A stretch of 64,000 nt of DNA from Cellulomonas sp. NTE-D12 (lineage in GTDB: Bacteria > Actinomycetota > Actinomycetes > Actinomycetales > Cellulomonadaceae): NCBI RefSeq assembly GCF_027923705.1, contig NZ_AP026442.1:868001-932000 (forward strand). Reading direction: 5' to 3'. The position numbers and the translations under genes are program-made. Under the pieces are notes generated by a model. The model did not search any database. It was given only the letters and a program-made list of their open reading frames with translations, and was not told where the DNA came from. Within the stretch, counting starts at the first letter, position 1. Each line of letters starts with the position of its first letter. Below are positions 48,589 to 57,516 of the stretch, in pieces.

Positions 48589-49348
48589 GCGAGTCGGTCG
48601 GCACGGTCTCGTGGGGCACGGTCTCGTGGGGAGCAGCTCCGCGGAGGGACGCGCCGTCGCGGGCGGGCACGGTGTCGTGGGTCGGTTGGGCCTGGTCCGG
48701 GACGGCCGGTCGCGGTGCGGGCGGGGTGCCCTGGCGACGGCGCGGCCGCCGGGCGCGACGGCCGAGCAGCGTGTCGACGATCCGCACGACGAGCACCGTC
48801 CCGGCCAGCCCGAGGACAGCGACGGCGACCATCGCGCGGGTCTGGCTCTTCGTGTCGCGGGTCGGTGCGGCGACCCGGGCGACCTCGGTGATCCGGATCG
48901 CGAGCGAGTCCTGCACGCCGACGTCCTTCTGGAGCTGAGCCAGCCGGACGGGAGCCTCCCGCACCACGGCGTCGAGCAGGTCCATCGCCGCCTGCGGGGT
49001 GGCCGCCGACGCGTCGACGACGAGCAGCGGGCCGCTCGCGTCGGTGTCGCGCGCGACGGTGTACTTCGAGGACCCGCCGGCGGGGGCGTGCTGGTCGTGG
49101 AACGTGCCGCTGTTGAGCGCACGGACCAGGACGTCGGCCGCCGGGTTCAGGCCGCCGATGGCGAGGAAGGGGTTGGCGGGGGCGTCCGTCGTGGTCTGCG
49201 GCGGGATGAGCACCAGCGACGACTGGGCGGTGTACTGCACCGCGACGGCGAGCGTGGTGGCGTAGGCCATGCCCGCCGTGGCGAGGAGCCCCAGCAGGAC
49301 GAGCCACCAACGCCGGCGGAGCTGGGCGAGGATCTCGCTGAACTCCAT
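48563..49348 (-). CDS. Wzz-like chain-length determinant (kinase-less)
   Basis: A 261-residue membrane protein. A first helix (RWWLVLLGLLATAGMAYATT, about residues 14-33), an extracytoplasmic domain with QYTAQSSLVLIPPQ and helical QLQKDVGVQDSLAIRI, and a second helix (AMVAVAVLGLAGTVLVVRIV, about 190-209) give Wzz/polysaccharide copolymerase topology. The cytoplasmic tail is Arg/Pro-rich with a HETVPHETVP duplication and no Walker motifs, so no tyrosine-kinase domain is fused. AGGAG precedes the ATG. It is divergent from a second copolymerase-like gene. Confidence 0.82.
   Translation of the reverse strand: MEFSEILAQLRRRWWLVLLGLLATAGMAYATTLAVAVQYTAQSSLVLIPPQTTTDAPANPFLAIGGLNPAADVLVRALNSGTFHDQHAPAGGSSKYTVARDTDASGPLLVVDASAATPQAAMDLLDAVVREAPVRLAQLQKDVGVQDSLAIRITEVARVAAPTRDTKSQTRAMVAVAVLGLAGTVLVVRIVDTLLGRRARRPRRRQGTPPAPRPAVPDQAQPTHDTVPARDGASLRGAAPHETVPHETVPTDSHEPHGARR
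48601..48630 (-). repeat. 15-bp tandem repeat in the Wzz-like tail
   Basis: Two exact copies of GCACGGTCTCGTGGG (plus strand, 48601-48615 and 48616-48630) encode HETVP repeated in the cytoplasmic tail of the copolymerase. The number of copies can change without a frameshift. Confidence 0.85.
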
Positions 49349-49456
49349 CCGGGATGCTCCTCGTCGCGACGGTCCGGTCGGCTCGGACGTTGTCACAATG
49401 CTCTCATCCGACGAACTGGGCGCCGGATCGTGACGAGGTGAATTGGTGGAGATGCG

Positions 49457-50116
49457 GTGAGCCTGCACCGGACGGTGATCCGGGCCGCGCGGTCGCCCGT
49501 CGCGGCGACGATCCTGCTGCTCGGGACCGGTGCCGCGGCGTGGAACGCCTGGGAGCAGCCGTCGGCCACGGTGGTCGGCGAGGTCCGCGTCGTCCTCCTG
49601 CCGCCCGACCACGCGCTGCCCAACGCCCTCGCGGAGACCACGACCTCCCTGATCAGCCTGGCGGGCGTCGTCGCGCGCGGCGTCGAGGGGTTCGAGGGGC
49701 CGCAGACGGTGGACTCGGACGTCACGCTGGCCAGCCAGGGCGTGCGGCTGGGCTACAGCGTGCGTCAGCCCAGCCTCGGCGGTCAGTGGGAGACCTCCTT
49801 CCAGGACCCGGTGGTGGACGTGCAGGCGGTGGGCCCGACCCAGGAGGTCGCGGCGACGCAGCTCGGCCTGGGACTCGCCCACGTGGGCTCGGAGCTGACG
49901 AAGATCCAGGACCGCGAGTCGGTCCCGGCGGATCAGCGGGTGCGCGTGCGGCTGAGCCCGGCCGACCCCGTGTACACCGTCCAGAAGGGCAGCCGCACGC
50001 GAGCCCTCGGGGCGACGGTCCTGGCCGGCGCCGTCGCGCTCGGGACGTGGTGGCGGCTGCGGCGGTCCACGGGTGCGCCTCGCCCGCGCGGGCCCGCCGA
50101 GACCGACCTGACCTGA
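49457..50116 (+). CDS. Second Wzz-like/hypothetical membrane protein, divergent
   Basis: A 219-residue protein with two membrane helices: VAATILLLGTGAAAWNAW (about residues 15-32) and GATVLAGAVALGTWW (about 182-196). They flank an extracytoplasmic domain starting VVGEVRVVLLPPD and containing the helical VAATQLGLGLAHVGSELTKI and VRVRLSPADPVYTVQKGS. This is the same layout as the neighbouring copolymerase, and the first strand after helix 1 (VRVVLLPP versus SLVLIPPQ) matches too, so it is probably a divergent PCP. The GTG follows GGTGGAG. Confidence 0.65.
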   Translation: MSLHRTVIRAARSPVAATILLLGTGAAAWNAWEQPSATVVGEVRVVLLPPDHALPNALAETTTSLISLAGVVARGVEGFEGPQTVDSDVTLASQGVRLGYSVRQPSLGGQWETSFQDPVVDVQAVGPTQEVAATQLGLGLAHVGSELTKIQDRESVPADQRVRVRLSPADPVYTVQKGSRTRALGATVLAGAVALGTWWRLRRSTGAPRPRGPAETDLT

Positions 50117-50213
50117 GCGCCCCCTGACCTGATCGCCCCTGACCCGGCCACCCGGCGGGCGGTCCATGATCCGGGATGTCGGGATCGTGGGGGTTCCGCC
50201 TGGATCCGTCGGA

Positions 50214-50272
50214 TGGTGCACTGGGTGGCGCCGGGACGTCCGGCGACGGGGTCCAGGTCCCGTGGTGCACTG
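50214..50272 (+). promoter_or_regulatory. Repeated TGGTGCACTG upstream of beta-helix gene
   Basis: TGGTGCACTG occurs exactly twice, at 50214-50223 and 50263-50272, each containing the palindrome GTGCAC, in the 173-bp leader of the secreted beta-helix gene. It is a candidate operator; no regulator is implied. Confidence 0.3.
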
Positions 50273-50289
50273 CGACGGGAGGTCGGCCC

Positions 50290-51855
50290 GTGACGCTGCC
50301 GCCCCGCGGTCTGCCGCGACGGTTCGTCCCGGGTGTGCGCGCGACGCGGTGGCTGCGACGCGGCGCGGTGGCCGTCGTGGCGGTGGTTCTCGCTGCGGTC
50401 CTGCTCGTGGCCGACCGGCCGGCGCCCGCGGCGGCGGAGTCGATGTGGGGCGATGCGGCGCCGCCCGGGGTGCGGGTCGCCGTCGACCCACTGGCCGTGA
50501 ACGTCGGGACCGCGTTCCGTCCGACGGTCTCGGGGGTCGTCGTCGGGCTGCGCTACTGGAGCGCCGCAGCCGCGTCGGCCGGACCCGACGGCGGCCTGTG
50601 GGACGCCGCGGGGCAGCTCGTGGCCGGCGCACGGTTCGGACCGGCGCGCGCCGCGGGGTGGCAGACCGTCATGCTGGCCCACCCGGTGCGCCTGAGCGCA
50701 GGTGCGGCGTACGTCGTCTCCTACCACGTGACCTCGGGCCGCTACCCCGTGACCGAGGGGTTCCTGGGCGGCTCCCGGTCGCCGCTGCTGCAGGTGGACC
50801 CGGGCGCGTCGGGCGTCTACGGCTACGGCGGCGGCGACGTGTTCCCGACGCAGAGCTGGCGGCAGTCGCAGTACTGGGTGGACGTCGTCTTCCGTGGCGA
50901 CCCCGGAGCCAGTCCGGAGGTGCTGCCCGCAGCGTCACCCACGACGACGCTCTCCGAGGTCCCGCCTCCGGAGCCGCCGACGCCGTCGGCCGGCCCTGCC
51001 GCGACACCCACGCCGACGCCGTCTGCGGCTCCGAGCACGCCGGCGCCGACGCCGCACCCCAGCCCCCGCGCGGGCACGGCAGCACCCCCGGCGAAGGCGC
51101 CACCTGCGGCTCCCGCACCGGCCGCGCCGCTGCCGCCCGCCTCCGCCAAACCGGGCGCCGGCAACACCGGTGTGCCCGCCGGGACCGCGCTCTCGCCAGC
51201 CGACGGGTTGACGGTCACGACGCCGAACCAGGTGCTCAGCGGGCTGGACATCCACGGCGGCGTGGTGATCCAGGCGCCGGGGGTGGTGATCCGGGCGTCG
51301 CGGATCACCGGCACCGACACCAACGGGGTGCTGGTGCAGTCGGGCAGCGTCACGATCGTCGACAGCGAGATCTCGGGCTTCGAGAACGCCATCGCGGGCG
51401 ACGACTGGACGGCGCAGCGCGTGAACATCCACTCGGTGACCGGTGACGGCGTCAAGCTCGGCAGCCGCGTGACGCTGAGGGCCAGCTGGATCCACGACCT
51501 GACGCCGGCGCCCGGCGCCCACGCCGACGGCGCGCAGATGCAGGACGGTGTGAGCAACCTCCTGGTGGCGGGCAACACGATCGAGCCCGGTGACCCCGCG
51601 AACTCCGCGATCTTCCTCGCGCCGGACCTCGGTCCGAGCACCGACGGACCTGTGACGATCACCGGGAACTGGCTGGACTACGGCGGTTACGCGCTGTTCT
51701 GCCTCGACGGTGCCAACGGGCGCTACGTGGTCCGGAACATCACGATCAGCGACAACCGCTTCGGGGCCAACTCCGGCTACGGGGAGTTCCGGATCACCGT
51801 CCCCGTCACCTTCACCGGGAACGTCGACGCCGCGGGACGGCCGCTCACCCTCTGA
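50290..51855 (+). CDS. Secreted DUF4082 - right-handed beta-helix protein
   Basis: A 521-residue exported protein. A signal/anchor segment (AVAVVAVVLAAVLLVADRPA) is followed by one DUF4082 module (about residues 60-205, with VVGLRYW, AGWQTV and FPTQSWRQSQYWVDVVF), then a long Pro/Ala/Thr linker and a C-terminal domain (about 295-521) of parallel beta-helix coils (VVIQAPGVVIRASRI, GSVTIVDSEISGFENAI, VTLRASWIHDL). The last domain resembles pectate-lyase-type helices, but no catalytic triad is evident. GGGAGG precedes the GTG at 50290; an upstream ATG at 50176 is less likely. Paralogue of the gene at 52231. Confidence 0.85.
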   Translation: MTLPPRGLPRRFVPGVRATRWLRRGAVAVVAVVLAAVLLVADRPAPAAAESMWGDAAPPGVRVAVDPLAVNVGTAFRPTVSGVVVGLRYWSAAAASAGPDGGLWDAAGQLVAGARFGPARAAGWQTVMLAHPVRLSAGAAYVVSYHVTSGRYPVTEGFLGGSRSPLLQVDPGASGVYGYGGGDVFPTQSWRQSQYWVDVVFRGDPGASPEVLPAASPTTTLSEVPPPEPPTPSAGPAATPTPTPSAAPSTPAPTPHPSPRAGTAAPPAKAPPAAPAPAAPLPPASAKPGAGNTGVPAGTALSPADGLTVTTPNQVLSGLDIHGGVVIQAPGVVIRASRITGTDTNGVLVQSGSVTIVDSEISGFENAIAGDDWTAQRVNIHSVTGDGVKLGSRVTLRASWIHDLTPAPGAHADGAQMQDGVSNLLVAGNTIEPGDPANSAIFLAPDLGPSTDGPVTITGNWLDYGGYALFCLDGANGRYVVRNITISDNRFGANSGYGEFRITVPVTFTGNVDAAGRPLTL

Positions 51856-52230
51856 GGCGGGTCGGACCGATCGTGGCGTGCGACTGTGACCTGCAGGTCT
51901 GTCGCGTGGACGGGACCTTCGTCGCGGCCTGGGAGCGGGTGCCGGGGTGAATCGAGCGGCGGGACCGCTCGTACCAGGTATTTGTTCGCCGCGGTGGCGA
52001 ATTTGGGCCAGCCGCAGTGTGATCTACGACACATTTGGTCGGACGGTCTGTCCGGTTACGTCGCGAACGTCCGCTACCCCATATCACAGATAGATCACGG
52101 AGGCGTTGGACCAAAAGGGTGAATTGCTTTCCTTACAGTGACACGAACGGGTGAACCCACCCGACCGTGTCGCGCGGTGCCAGCGACGTCGACAGACCTC
52201 GACGTCACGACCGAAGGACAGCTCTTCCCC
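51856..52230 (+). promoter_or_regulatory. 375-bp intergenic region before the second beta-helix gene
   Basis: It is AT-richer than the surroundings and has no convincing coding frame. It contains GGGTGAA at 52117 and 52149 (32 bp apart, about three turns) and CACATTTGG and ATATCACAGATAGATCACGG stretches. It probably holds the promoter and a long leader. No terminator hairpin was clear. Confidence 0.4.
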
Positions 52231-53994
52231 ATGTACTCACTTCGCAGCGTCACGCGAGCCGTGCGCCGTCGCACGGCTCGTGCCGTCCGGACCCCCGCCG
52301 CCCGTCGCTTCGCCTCGGCACCCAGCCGCGCCGTCGCACAGGCCGCCGCAGCCACCGCGCTCGCGGTCGTCGGCGTCGGCACCGTCGGCGGAGCCCAGCT
52401 CGCCGCGGCAGCGCCGTCCACCACCACGGCCGTCGCGTCCAGCACCTCGATGAACGTGCTGGCGACCAGCGCTCGCACCACCACCAGCCCGTCGTCCGCG
52501 ATCGCCGCGGCGGCCGTGTCGCCGTCGGCGGCGTCGCAGATGGTGCTGCTGGTGGCGGCCGACGGGCCGAGCGCAGGCACCCAGTCGGTCGCCTCCGTCT
52601 CCGGCTGCGGCCTGACGTGGTCGCTCGTCCGCCGCGCCAACGGCACGCAGGGCACCTCCGAGGTGTGGTCGGCTGCCGCCCCGACGGCGCTGACCTCGTG
52701 CGCGCCGTCGGCCAAGCTGACGCAGACCGGCTACCTCGGCGCCGCCTCCCTGTACGCCGTCTCCGGCGGGACCGTGACGGCCTCGGCCGGGACCTCGGCC
52801 CGGTCCGGCGCCGCCGCGACCACCGTGAACGCCCCTGCGGGTGCGCTGGTGCTGGCGGTCGGGAACGACTGGAACGCCGCCGCGCAGCGGACGGCCCTGG
52901 CGAACGAGGCGCTGACCGCGCAGTACCTCGCGTCCGTCGGTGACACCTACTGGTTCCAGAAGGCCACGCCGTCGACGACGGGCTCGCTGGTCGTCGGCAC
53001 CAGCGCTCCGGCCAGCTCGAGCTGGTCGTACGCGGCGGTGGCCCTGACCACGTCCACGGCCCCGACGGCCACGCCGACGGCGACCGCCACGGCGACGCCG
53101 ACCGCGACCGCCTCGCCGACCGCGACCGCCACGCCGACGTCCACGGCGACGCCCACCCCGACCGCGACGGCCAGCCCGTCGCCGACGGCGACCGCCACGC
53201 CCACCCCGACCGCCACGGCCACGCCGACCGCGAGCCCCTCGCCGACGGCGACCAGCACCCCGGTGAGCACGTCGACCGCGATGCCGGGCGCCACCAACAC
53301 CGGCGTCCCGGCCGGGACCGTCCTCACCCCGTCGGGCTCCATCCACGCCACCACGGCCGGTCAGGTGATCAGCAACCTCGACATCACGGGCGGCGTGACG
53401 GTGGACGCGCCCAACGTCGTCATCAAGAACAGCCGGATCCACGGCTCCGGCTCCGGTGACGGCGTCCGGGTCCTGTCCGGCAGCGTCACGGTGCAGGACA
53501 GCGAGATCTACGGCTTCGAGAACGCCATCGGCTACGACCACTGGACGGGCCTGCGCCTGAACATCCACGGCGACACCGGCGACGGGGTCAAGCTCGGGTC
53601 GAGCACCACGCTGCAGGACAGCTGGATCCACGACCTGACGCCGGCGGCCGGGGCGCACTCCGACGGCGGCCAGATGCAGTCCGGTGTGACCAACCTGGTC
53701 GTGCGGCACAACACGATCGACATGACGTCGACCAACGGTGCGAACTCGGCGCTGTTCCTGGCCCCTGACCTCGGCCCCAGCACCGCTGGACCGGTCCTGG
53801 TCGAGAACAACTACCTCGCGGGCGGCGGGTTCACCCTGTACGTGGTCGACGGTGCCAACGGGACGTACTACGTCGGCAACATCACGGTGCGGAACAACGT
53901 GTTCGGCGACTCCGGGTACGGACCGGACAACGTGAACGTCCCGGTGACCTGGTCCGGCAACACCCTGGTCAACGGCACGGTGGTGAACCCCTGA
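52231..53994 (+). CDS. Secreted right-handed beta-helix protein with Thr/Pro linker
   Basis: A 587-residue exported protein. A long basic signal peptide (about residues 1-60, ending LAAAAPS) precedes a beta-sandwich-like module (about 70-275, with SGCGLTWSLVRRANG, GTSEVWSAAAPTA and VGDTYWFQ). A roughly 75-residue TPTATATP-type linker and a C-terminal beta-helix (about 355-587) follow. The last domain is clearly homologous to that of the preceding gene: both share NTGVPAGT, DSEI-GFENAI, GDGVKLGS, WIHDLTPA and FLAPDLGPST. The N-terminal module instead differs, so the pair carries one shared effector domain with two different targeting modules. Confidence 0.85.
   Translation: MYSLRSVTRAVRRRTARAVRTPAARRFASAPSRAVAQAAAATALAVVGVGTVGGAQLAAAAPSTTTAVASSTSMNVLATSARTTTSPSSAIAAAAVSPSAASQMVLLVAADGPSAGTQSVASVSGCGLTWSLVRRANGTQGTSEVWSAAAPTALTSCAPSAKLTQTGYLGAASLYAVSGGTVTASAGTSARSGAAATTVNAPAGALVLAVGNDWNAAAQRTALANEALTAQYLASVGDTYWFQKATPSTTGSLVVGTSAPASSSWSYAAVALTTSTAPTATPTATATATPTATASPTATATPTSTATPTPTATASPSPTATATPTPTATATPTASPSPTATSTPVSTSTAMPGATNTGVPAGTVLTPSGSIHATTAGQVISNLDITGGVTVDAPNVVIKNSRIHGSGSGDGVRVLSGSVTVQDSEIYGFENAIGYDHWTGLRLNIHGDTGDGVKLGSSTTLQDSWIHDLTPAAGAHSDGGQMQSGVTNLVVRHNTIDMTSTNGANSALFLAPDLGPSTAGPVLVENNYLAGGGFTLYVVDGANGTYYVGNITVRNNVFGDSGYGPDNVNVPVTWSGNTLVNGTVVNP
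53062..53283 (+). repeat. Thr/Ala/Pro low-complexity linker repeat
   Basis: Degenerate GACGGCCACGCC-type repeats encode TPTATATPTATAS, a likely O-glycosylated linker as in other actinobacterial multidomain secreted proteins. Confidence 0.8.
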
Positions 53995-54000
53995 CGCCGG

Positions 54001-54747
54001 TCAGCGGAACCAGGCGGTCCGTCTCGGCCCACCGCGGCTGAGCTCACCGACCGTCACAGCAGTCATGCCGCGCTCGTCGGCCTCCGTCAGCAGGAGGTCG
54101 ACGAGCGCGGCTCTGTCGAACCGCGTGTGCACGGGCTCCCCGTCGGGTCCCGGCTCCAGCCGCTCGTGCAGCAGCAGCACGCCGCCCGGCGTCAGGCCGG
54201 CGGCGGCGCGTGCCAGGACCACGTCGGCGGGGTCGTCCTCCCAGTCGGCCGCGTCGGCCGACCAGACGACCACGTCGAGCCCGGCGCGCCGGGCGGCGGC
54301 CCAGCTCGCCGGTGACTGCAGCCCGTACGGAGGCCGGTACCAGCGCACCGTCGTGCCGGCGACCGCCTCGAGCCGGCGTCGCGCATCGCGTAGGTACCTC
54401 AGCGCACCGCGGTGGCCCATCCGCGGCAGCGGCCGGTGGTCGAGGCCGTGCAGCGCGATCTCGTGGCCGGCGTCGCGCACCTCGTGGACCAGCTCCGGGT
54501 GGCGCTCGGCCTGGTCGACGAGCAGGAAGAACGTGCAGCGCACACCGTGCCGTGCCAGGACGGCCAGCAGCCGGGGCGTCTCGGCGCCGTCCGGTCCGTC
54601 GTCGAAGGTGACCGCGACCTGGTGGGCGTCGTGCCCGCCGTTCACCGATCCGAACGGACGCAGCGCGGCGTCGGCCGTCCGTCGCAGGGCCCGACGTCCC
54701 CGCGGGCCCAGAGCGGCCAGGGGGCCGGGCAGCGCGCGAGGGCTCAT
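54001..54747 (-). CDS. Polysaccharide deacetylase (NodB/CE4 family)
   Basis: A 248-residue carbohydrate esterase 4 domain. The motifs are in order: VAVTFDDGPD (catalytic Asp and metal Asp), HEIALHGLDHRPL (H-x3-H-type metal site), YRPPYG (third motif), DVVVWSADAADWED and GGVLLLHERLE (terminal His). GGAGG precedes the ATG at 54747. It has a short Arg-rich N-terminus but no clear signal peptide, so location is uncertain. It is convergent with the second beta-helix gene, six bases apart. It probably removes acetyl groups from the cluster's polymer or from peptidoglycan. Confidence 0.9.
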   Translation of the reverse strand: MSPRALPGPLAALGPRGRRALRRTADAALRPFGSVNGGHDAHQVAVTFDDGPDGAETPRLLAVLARHGVRCTFFLLVDQAERHPELVHEVRDAGHEIALHGLDHRPLPRMGHRGALRYLRDARRRLEAVAGTTVRWYRPPYGLQSPASWAAARRAGLDVVVWSADAADWEDDPADVVLARAAAGLTPGGVLLLHERLEPGPDGEPVHTRFDRAALVDLLLTEADERGMTAVTVGELSRGGPRRTAWFR

Positions 54748-54871
54748 GGTGCGGCCTCCTCCGTCGGTGTCGGCCCGCCCGACCGGCGGTCCGACGGGCA
54801 TCTTCGCACCGGGCCGCCGCTGACCGGCGGCAGACCGTCCTCTACCCTGGCGCTGCGCGAAGGGAGCCGCC

Positions 54872-56059
54872 GTGGCGGAGGACGGGACAGGAGCGGAGCA
54901 GCGGCGGTCGCCGATCCGCATCGGCTTCGCCTGCCACTGGACCCAGCCGCCGCAGCAGAGCTGGTCAGGCACGCCGTGGCACCTGCGGGCGGCTCTGCAG
55001 CAGGTGGCGGAGGTGCAGGACCTGCCGCTCGAGCTGGCACCACCGCTGCGTCAGGTGGCGCGCGTCCTCGGGGCTCGGCGCACGCCCCACGGATGGACGT
55101 CCACCTGGCGGCACGGTGCGCTGAGCCGGGTGGCGATCCGGCGGCAGCTGCGCACCGCCACGGAACGGCAGCATCCCGACCTGGTGCTGCAGATCCAGGA
55201 CCTCGGCGTGACCCCGACCCCGTTCGCCGTGCTGCAGGACCTCAGCTACGGCCTGCTGCTCGACGCCTACGGCCCGGACGGGGTGCCGCACTTCCGCGCC
55301 CTCGGCAGGCGGCGGATCGACCGGCTGCGCCGGGCGCAGGACCGCGTCTACGCCCAGGCGGCGCTGCTGCTGCCGATGAGCGAGTGGCTCGCCGCGCACC
55401 TGCGGTCCCAGGGTGTCCCTGGCGACCGGGTCCGGGTGGTCAACCCCGGCGCCAACGCGGCCGTCCCCGTGGGCACCCCGGTACCGGCCCGGCGGGTCGG
55501 TACCGCGCGTCGGCTGCTCTTCGTCGGCCGGGACTTCGATACCAAGGGCGGGGCGCAGGTGGTGGCGGCCCAGCAGCTGCTGCGCCGCGAGCTCGGGCCC
55601 GACGTCACGCTGACGGTGGCCGGCCCGGCGCAGTGGCCGCTGCGCTCACCTGTGCCGGACGGCGTCACGTTCCTCGGCCGGGTCCCGGGTGCGCAGGTCG
55701 GACGGCTGATGGACACGCACGACCTGTTCGTCATGCCGTCGCGGATGGAGGGCTTCGGCATCGCCTTCGTCGAGGCGCTGACGCGCGGCCTGCCGTGCAT
55801 CGGCCGGGACGCCTGCGCGATGCCGGAGATCATCGGGCACGACGACGGCGGGCGGCTGGTCCGCTCGGAGGACCCGGGCGAGCTGGCCGCGCTCGTCGCG
55901 GAGGCGCTCGCGGACGACGTCCTGTACGCGGCGTGCGCCGCCGCGGCGGACCGGCGGCGGCGGCACTTCAGCTGGGAGCGCGCGGCCTCCGAGGTGGTCG
56001 CTGCTGCCGAGGAGAGCCTGCGCGTCCGTCCGGGTGAAGGTGCCGCCGCAGCCGGGTGA
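54872..56059 (+). CDS. GT4-family glycosyltransferase
   Basis: A 395-residue GT-B enzyme. RIGFACHWTQPPQQSWSGTP opens the acceptor domain; MSEWLAAHLRSQGV, RRLLFVGRDFDTKGG and SRMEGFGIAFVEALTRGLP (E-x7-E motif) follow, with APEI-type ACAMPEIIG. It starts at a GTG with GGGAG upstream and is divergent from the deacetylase. A further GT4 gene follows 95 bp downstream. Confidence 0.9.
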   Translation: MAEDGTGAEQRRSPIRIGFACHWTQPPQQSWSGTPWHLRAALQQVAEVQDLPLELAPPLRQVARVLGARRTPHGWTSTWRHGALSRVAIRRQLRTATERQHPDLVLQIQDLGVTPTPFAVLQDLSYGLLLDAYGPDGVPHFRALGRRRIDRLRRAQDRVYAQAALLLPMSEWLAAHLRSQGVPGDRVRVVNPGANAAVPVGTPVPARRVGTARRLLFVGRDFDTKGGAQVVAAQQLLRRELGPDVTLTVAGPAQWPLRSPVPDGVTFLGRVPGAQVGRLMDTHDLFVMPSRMEGFGIAFVEALTRGLPCIGRDACAMPEIIGHDDGGRLVRSEDPGELAALVAEALADDVLYAACAAAADRRRRHFSWERAASEVVAAAEESLRVRPGEGAAAAG

Positions 56060-56154
56060 CATCCGTTTGATCCGGTTTGCGCCCGATCTGTCCGGCGATA
56101 CCGTGCCGAGAGCGACCGCACACGGTCCACCGTCGACCCGGAGGTGCCGCCGTC

Positions 56155-57516
56155 ATGGCCGTCCCGCGCACGAAGGTCCTGATCATCGTGCAGAACCTGC
56201 CCGTCCCGCTGGACCGGCGGGTCTGGCTCGAGTGCCGGGCGCTGACCCGGGCGGGGTACCAGGTCTCGGTGATCTGCCCGCGCGGTCCCGGCGACCCGGC
56301 GCGGCAGACGATCGACGGTGTCGCGATCTACAAGTACCGTCCCGCGCCCGAGGCGAAGGGTCTGCTCGGCTTCGTCGTCGAGTTCGTCTACTCGTGGCTG
56401 CGGACCGCGGCGCTCTCCCTGACCGTCCGTCGGGAGCGCGGCTTCGACGTGATCCAGGCGTGCAACCCGCCGGACACCTACTGGCTGCTCGCCCGGCTCT
56501 GGCGGCCGCGCGGCGTGCGGTTCCTGTTCGACCACCACGACCTGAATCCGGAGCTGTTCGTGTCCCGCTTCGGCGAACCGGCCGGTGCGAAGGCTCGCAC
56601 CGAGCTGATCGGGCTGCGCTGGCTCGAGCGGCGCACCTTCCGGGCGGCCGACCGCGTGGTGTCCACCAACGAGTCCTACCGGCACGTCGCGCTCACCCGT
56701 GGCGGCGTGCCGAGGGACCGCACGACGGTGGTGCGCTCCGGTCCGGACACCCGCGTGATGCGACCCGTGGAGGGCACCGACCACCTCGCGCGCGGCGGCC
56801 ACCTGCTCGTCTACCTCGGCATCATGGGCCCGCAGGACGACGTCGACCTGGTGCTCCGGGTGATGGACGAGCTGGTGCACCGGCGCGGCCGCACCGACGT
56901 GCGGGCGGCGCTCCTCGGGTTCGGCGACTGCCTGGCGGACCTGCGGGCGCTCAGCCACCAGCTGGGGCTGGACGACGTCGTCGAGTTCACCGGCCGCGTC
57001 GGTCCGGACAAGATCGCCGCCTACCTGTCGGCCGCCAGCGTGGGCCTCTGTCCCGACCGCAACACGCCGCTGAACAACCGGTCGACGATGAACAAGACCA
57101 TGGAGTACATGGCGTTCGCCGTCCCGCCGGTCAGCTTCGACCTGGTGGAGACGCGGGTGTCGGCGCAGGACACGGCCCTGTACGTGCCGTCCGGCGACGT
57201 GTCGGCGTTCGCCGATGCCGTCGAGCGGCTGCTGGACGACCCCGACCTGCGCGTCGACCTCTCGCTGCGCGCCCGCGAGCGGGTGGTCGCGGAGCTCGAC
57301 TGGTCGCCGCAGGCGACCGCGTACGTGCACACCTTCGACTCCCTGACCGGGCACCGGTCCGGTCCGGGGCCGTTCGTCGACCCGTCGCCGGAGGTCCCGG
57401 CCGGCGCCGTCGACCTCGACCGCCTCGAGGAGTTCGTCCGGGCGCGCGGCGGTGCAGCGGCCGGGCCGGACGACCAGGTCAGCGCACCACTGCCGGCGAC
57501 CACGCCCCGGGGATGA
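56155..57516 (+). CDS. GT4-family glycosyltransferase (WcaI/CapJ-like)
   Basis: A 453-residue GT-B enzyme. KVLIIVQNLPVPLDRRVWLE and IQACNPPDTYWLLARLWR with FDHHDLNPELFVSRFG are typical of a widely conserved capsule glycosyltransferase subgroup; the donor side has YLGIMGPQDDVDLVLRVMDE and NRSTMNKTMEYMAFAVPPVSFD. The ATG follows GGAGG and sits well inside an open frame that begins at 56077. Its last 38 bases overlap the end of the beta-propeller gene on the other strand. Confidence 0.9.
   Translation: MAVPRTKVLIIVQNLPVPLDRRVWLECRALTRAGYQVSVICPRGPGDPARQTIDGVAIYKYRPAPEAKGLLGFVVEFVYSWLRTAALSLTVRRERGFDVIQACNPPDTYWLLARLWRPRGVRFLFDHHDLNPELFVSRFGEPAGAKARTELIGLRWLERRTFRAADRVVSTNESYRHVALTRGGVPRDRTTVVRSGPDTRVMRPVEGTDHLARGGHLLVYLGIMGPQDDVDLVLRVMDELVHRRGRTDVRAALLGFGDCLADLRALSHQLGLDDVVEFTGRVGPDKIAAYLSAASVGLCPDRNTPLNNRSTMNKTMEYMAFAVPPVSFDLVETRVSAQDTALYVPSGDVSAFADAVERLLDDPDLRVDLSLRARERVVAELDWSPQATAYVHTFDSLTGHRSGPGPFVDPSPEVPAGAVDLDRLEEFVRARGGAAAGPDDQVSAPLPATTPRG

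Noticed and set aside
51886..52122. Small open frame in the intergenic region before the second beta-helix gene
   Set aside because: No ribosome-binding site, no recognisable protein features, and it covers the likely promoter region.
52237..53709. 490-residue antisense frame over the second beta-helix gene
   Set aside because: It is a Gly/Arg-rich shadow of the Thr/Pro repeat linker and lacks any domain.
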